From contig VTFK01000268.1 in NCBI GenBank assembly GCA_009617715.1, positions 186,001 to 250,000 of the forward strand: a DNA stretch of 64,000 bases, read 5' to 3'. Numbering within the stretch: the first letter of the stretch is position 1; the number at the start of each line of letters is the position of its first letter. The position numbers and the translations under genes are program-made. This DNA comes from Plectrocnemia conspersa (taxonomy: Eukaryota; Arthropoda; Insecta; Trichoptera; Polycentropodidae). The notes under the pieces were generated by a model. That model was not told the origin of the DNA and searched no databases. It saw only the letters and a list, made by a program, of their open reading frames with translations. Shown in pieces: positions 62,021 to 64,000 of this stretch.

Positions 62021-64000
62021 CTGAAACTAATAAAAAAGCGGATATATTGCATGTGAATGCTTTTCGGGGACCGTATGGCAAATTTGCGTTTGTTCCGTCG
62101 ATAAAGGCGCGAGAATCGATATGGTTTTATGGCTAGGGGCCTACGGCGCTAGACACTTTCGCCTCGTTTCGCTCTATGTCGATACCTATGTTGATGTGTG
62201 TATGTGTTATATAATATAAACTGAAATAACGCCCGTGCCAGGATTCGATAGGCAAATGTAAATATTCGACGAAATGTCGTAGGTTATTTATGTAAAGAAA
62301 AAAAAATGATAAATCATAGCGCACAAAAAAAATACATATTATATAAAAGGTTACATTCTAAATTACCTTGAATCATTTGTTTAATTTTAACGTTAAAAAT
62401 GGCGAATCATTTTTCTAAACTGTTTAATACCTTAATGTATAAACAATCGTTATTGGCAGAATTATTCATAGCCAAAATCTTAACAAAAACTGAAAAAAAA
62501 ATGTAAAATAAATTAAATTTCTTTTAGAACGTATTTATAATGTATTAAAAATAAAGTTGTGAAACAAAAAAAAAACAACGGTAATCATATTTATAAGACT
62601 AAGACAAGGGTTAAAAACTTGGGCATATATCTGAACTTTAAACTGAAATACATTTAAAAAAAATTTTGTAGAACATTTGCCTAAAAAGGGTTGCCGCAAT
62701 AACGACCATTTATAAATCATAATAAAAACAGCCCTCTGACAAAAAACAAAAATTGTAGTATGCAGACAAACATAATAATACAATTTTTCATATTATTGCT
62801 AGGGGTGGAGTTACAGTAAAAATATTTTTCATTTTGCTAAATTTCAAGAAATCTAAAATTGAGCCTTGATTATGTTGTACAAATTTGGAAAAAAAATAAA
62901 AAAACTAACACTAACTTTTAAATAACAGAAAAAAGAAAATCATTGAAAAACACTTTTAAAATATGTTTTAAATTTAGACAATATATAATGCAATAAAAAT
63001 ATCAAAATAAAATGCAATACAAATTCATTATTTTAAAAGCGCTTTTTATATTTTAAATCATACGTTGAATCGATAAGTTATTTAAATCGTGCTATAAATA
63101 AATAATAATTTAACTTTATTAAATAGTCTATTCTAAAAAATATCTATATCAGTATTCTATCTTTAATTACATTTTATTCTTGTGACATTGTTTATAAATA
63201 GAAAGTAGAACAAATAATAAATTTCACTTTGAACCAAAATTATTTTTAGGCAATATTTACACCTGAATATTTTATTTATAGATAATAAAAAATATTTCTT
63301 TAAATTAGTTAGTTAAGCTTACAAACATTTACGTAATTATAAATACTTTTTATCATCGTTATTAAATATAAATATGCATTGCTCAACAAAAAATCAGTAA
63401 AGTATAAGGAATACTTTATTCGACTATAGCATTAAATTTAAATTACACAGTTTCATAAAAAATCTTAAATATTAAATAATTGTACGCACTATTACAATAA
63501 ATAAAAATATTACAATAAAAATTGTGGATTATTACAAAAAGGTTAAAAAGCTGTTCAAAAATATTAAAATAAATTATAGTGTAATTGCAAAAAAAACATG
63601 CGATTTAGAGGCTACTTTTAGATGCCTTTTTTTTGATAAAATTATTATTACAAATGTTGAATTAATATTAATTTAATTCTAAAGCTTAAAATTTATTATT
63701 TTGTAGAAAAGGTGTGTTTAATTTATAAACATTAACAAAATATTAATTACAATATGTGATACTATTTTGCATTGTTATAAAATCTAAATATAATTGTTTA
63801 AAAGAAACATATAGAACGATAGATTTCTAATTCAATTGATGCACACGATAGAAATTAATATTCAAGGAATATTTTTTAAAGTAAAACATGCTATTGAAAA
63901 GCTTTTGCTTACAATAAAAATGTTTAATATAAGCAATTATTATCTAAGTAAGTCTTATTTTTTATACATTATTTTATTATTCTAGATTTCTAATCTTTAA
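62021..64000. other. Region upstream of exon 1
   Basis: From 62021 to about 62300 there is moderate GC content; beyond that the DNA is very AT-rich to the window end. I see no coding exon on either strand. If the acceptor at 62021 is real, this is a 5' intron of the same gene. Confidence 0.5.

Overview
The window is a strongly AT-rich stretch of insect nuclear DNA. One gene accounts for all the protein-coding sequence I can support. It lies on the minus strand and is a Sidestep (Side) family cell-surface immunoglobulin receptor. Six coding exons can be placed: 61784-61877 (signal peptide), 55150-55279, 34699-34907, 21538-21648, 11140-11343 and 10482-10627. All have consensus GT/AG borders, and their reading phases join without a break into 298 codons covering the signal peptide, Ig1, Ig2 and the first half of Ig3. 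The rest of the protein (end of Ig3, later Ig domains, FNIII, transmembrane segment, tail) must lie beyond position 1. The window is therefore the 5' part of one gene longer than 51 kb, with introns of about 6.5, 20.2, 13.1, 10.2, 0.5 and more than 10.4 kb. Members of this family work with Beaten path partners in axon guidance and synaptic pairing. I cannot say which Side paralogue this is, nor the insect order.

Layout along the plus strand: 1-10481 is intron 6, with no further exon found. Exons 6 and 5 follow at 10.5-11.3 kb. Intron 4 (11.3-21.5 kb) is mostly featureless AT-rich sequence. Exon 4 is at 21.6 kb. Intron 3 (21.6-34.7 kb) is the most repeat-laden part: a roughly 1.1 kb terminal-inverted-repeat (TIR) element with 3-bp TTA/TAA target duplications occurs twice complete and twice partial, one copy sits inside a decayed Daphne-like LINE, and there is a pair of perfect 31-bp palindromes. 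Exon 3 is at 34.8 kb. Intron 2 (34.9-55.1 kb) holds remnants of LINEs, a hAT element, a 1.64 kb TIR element of unrecognised family, a MITE inside a LINE, a long hairpin and a duplicated 69-bp GC-rich block. Exon 2 is at 55.2 kb. Intron 1 (55.3-61.8 kb) carries a fresh-looking 260-bp hAT MITE next to a dead mariner. Exon 1 at 61.8 kb has a likely 5' leader with two short upstream ORFs and a candidate splice acceptor at 62021, so the promoter may lie beyond the window.

Scattered through the introns are GC-elevated islands of 200-600 bp that are neither exons nor recognisable transposons. They are reasonable candidates for conserved regulatory sequence, but this cannot be shown without alignment to relatives. 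I saw no rRNA, confident tRNA, CRISPR, bacterial or viral gene system, and nothing that amounts to a new biological system.
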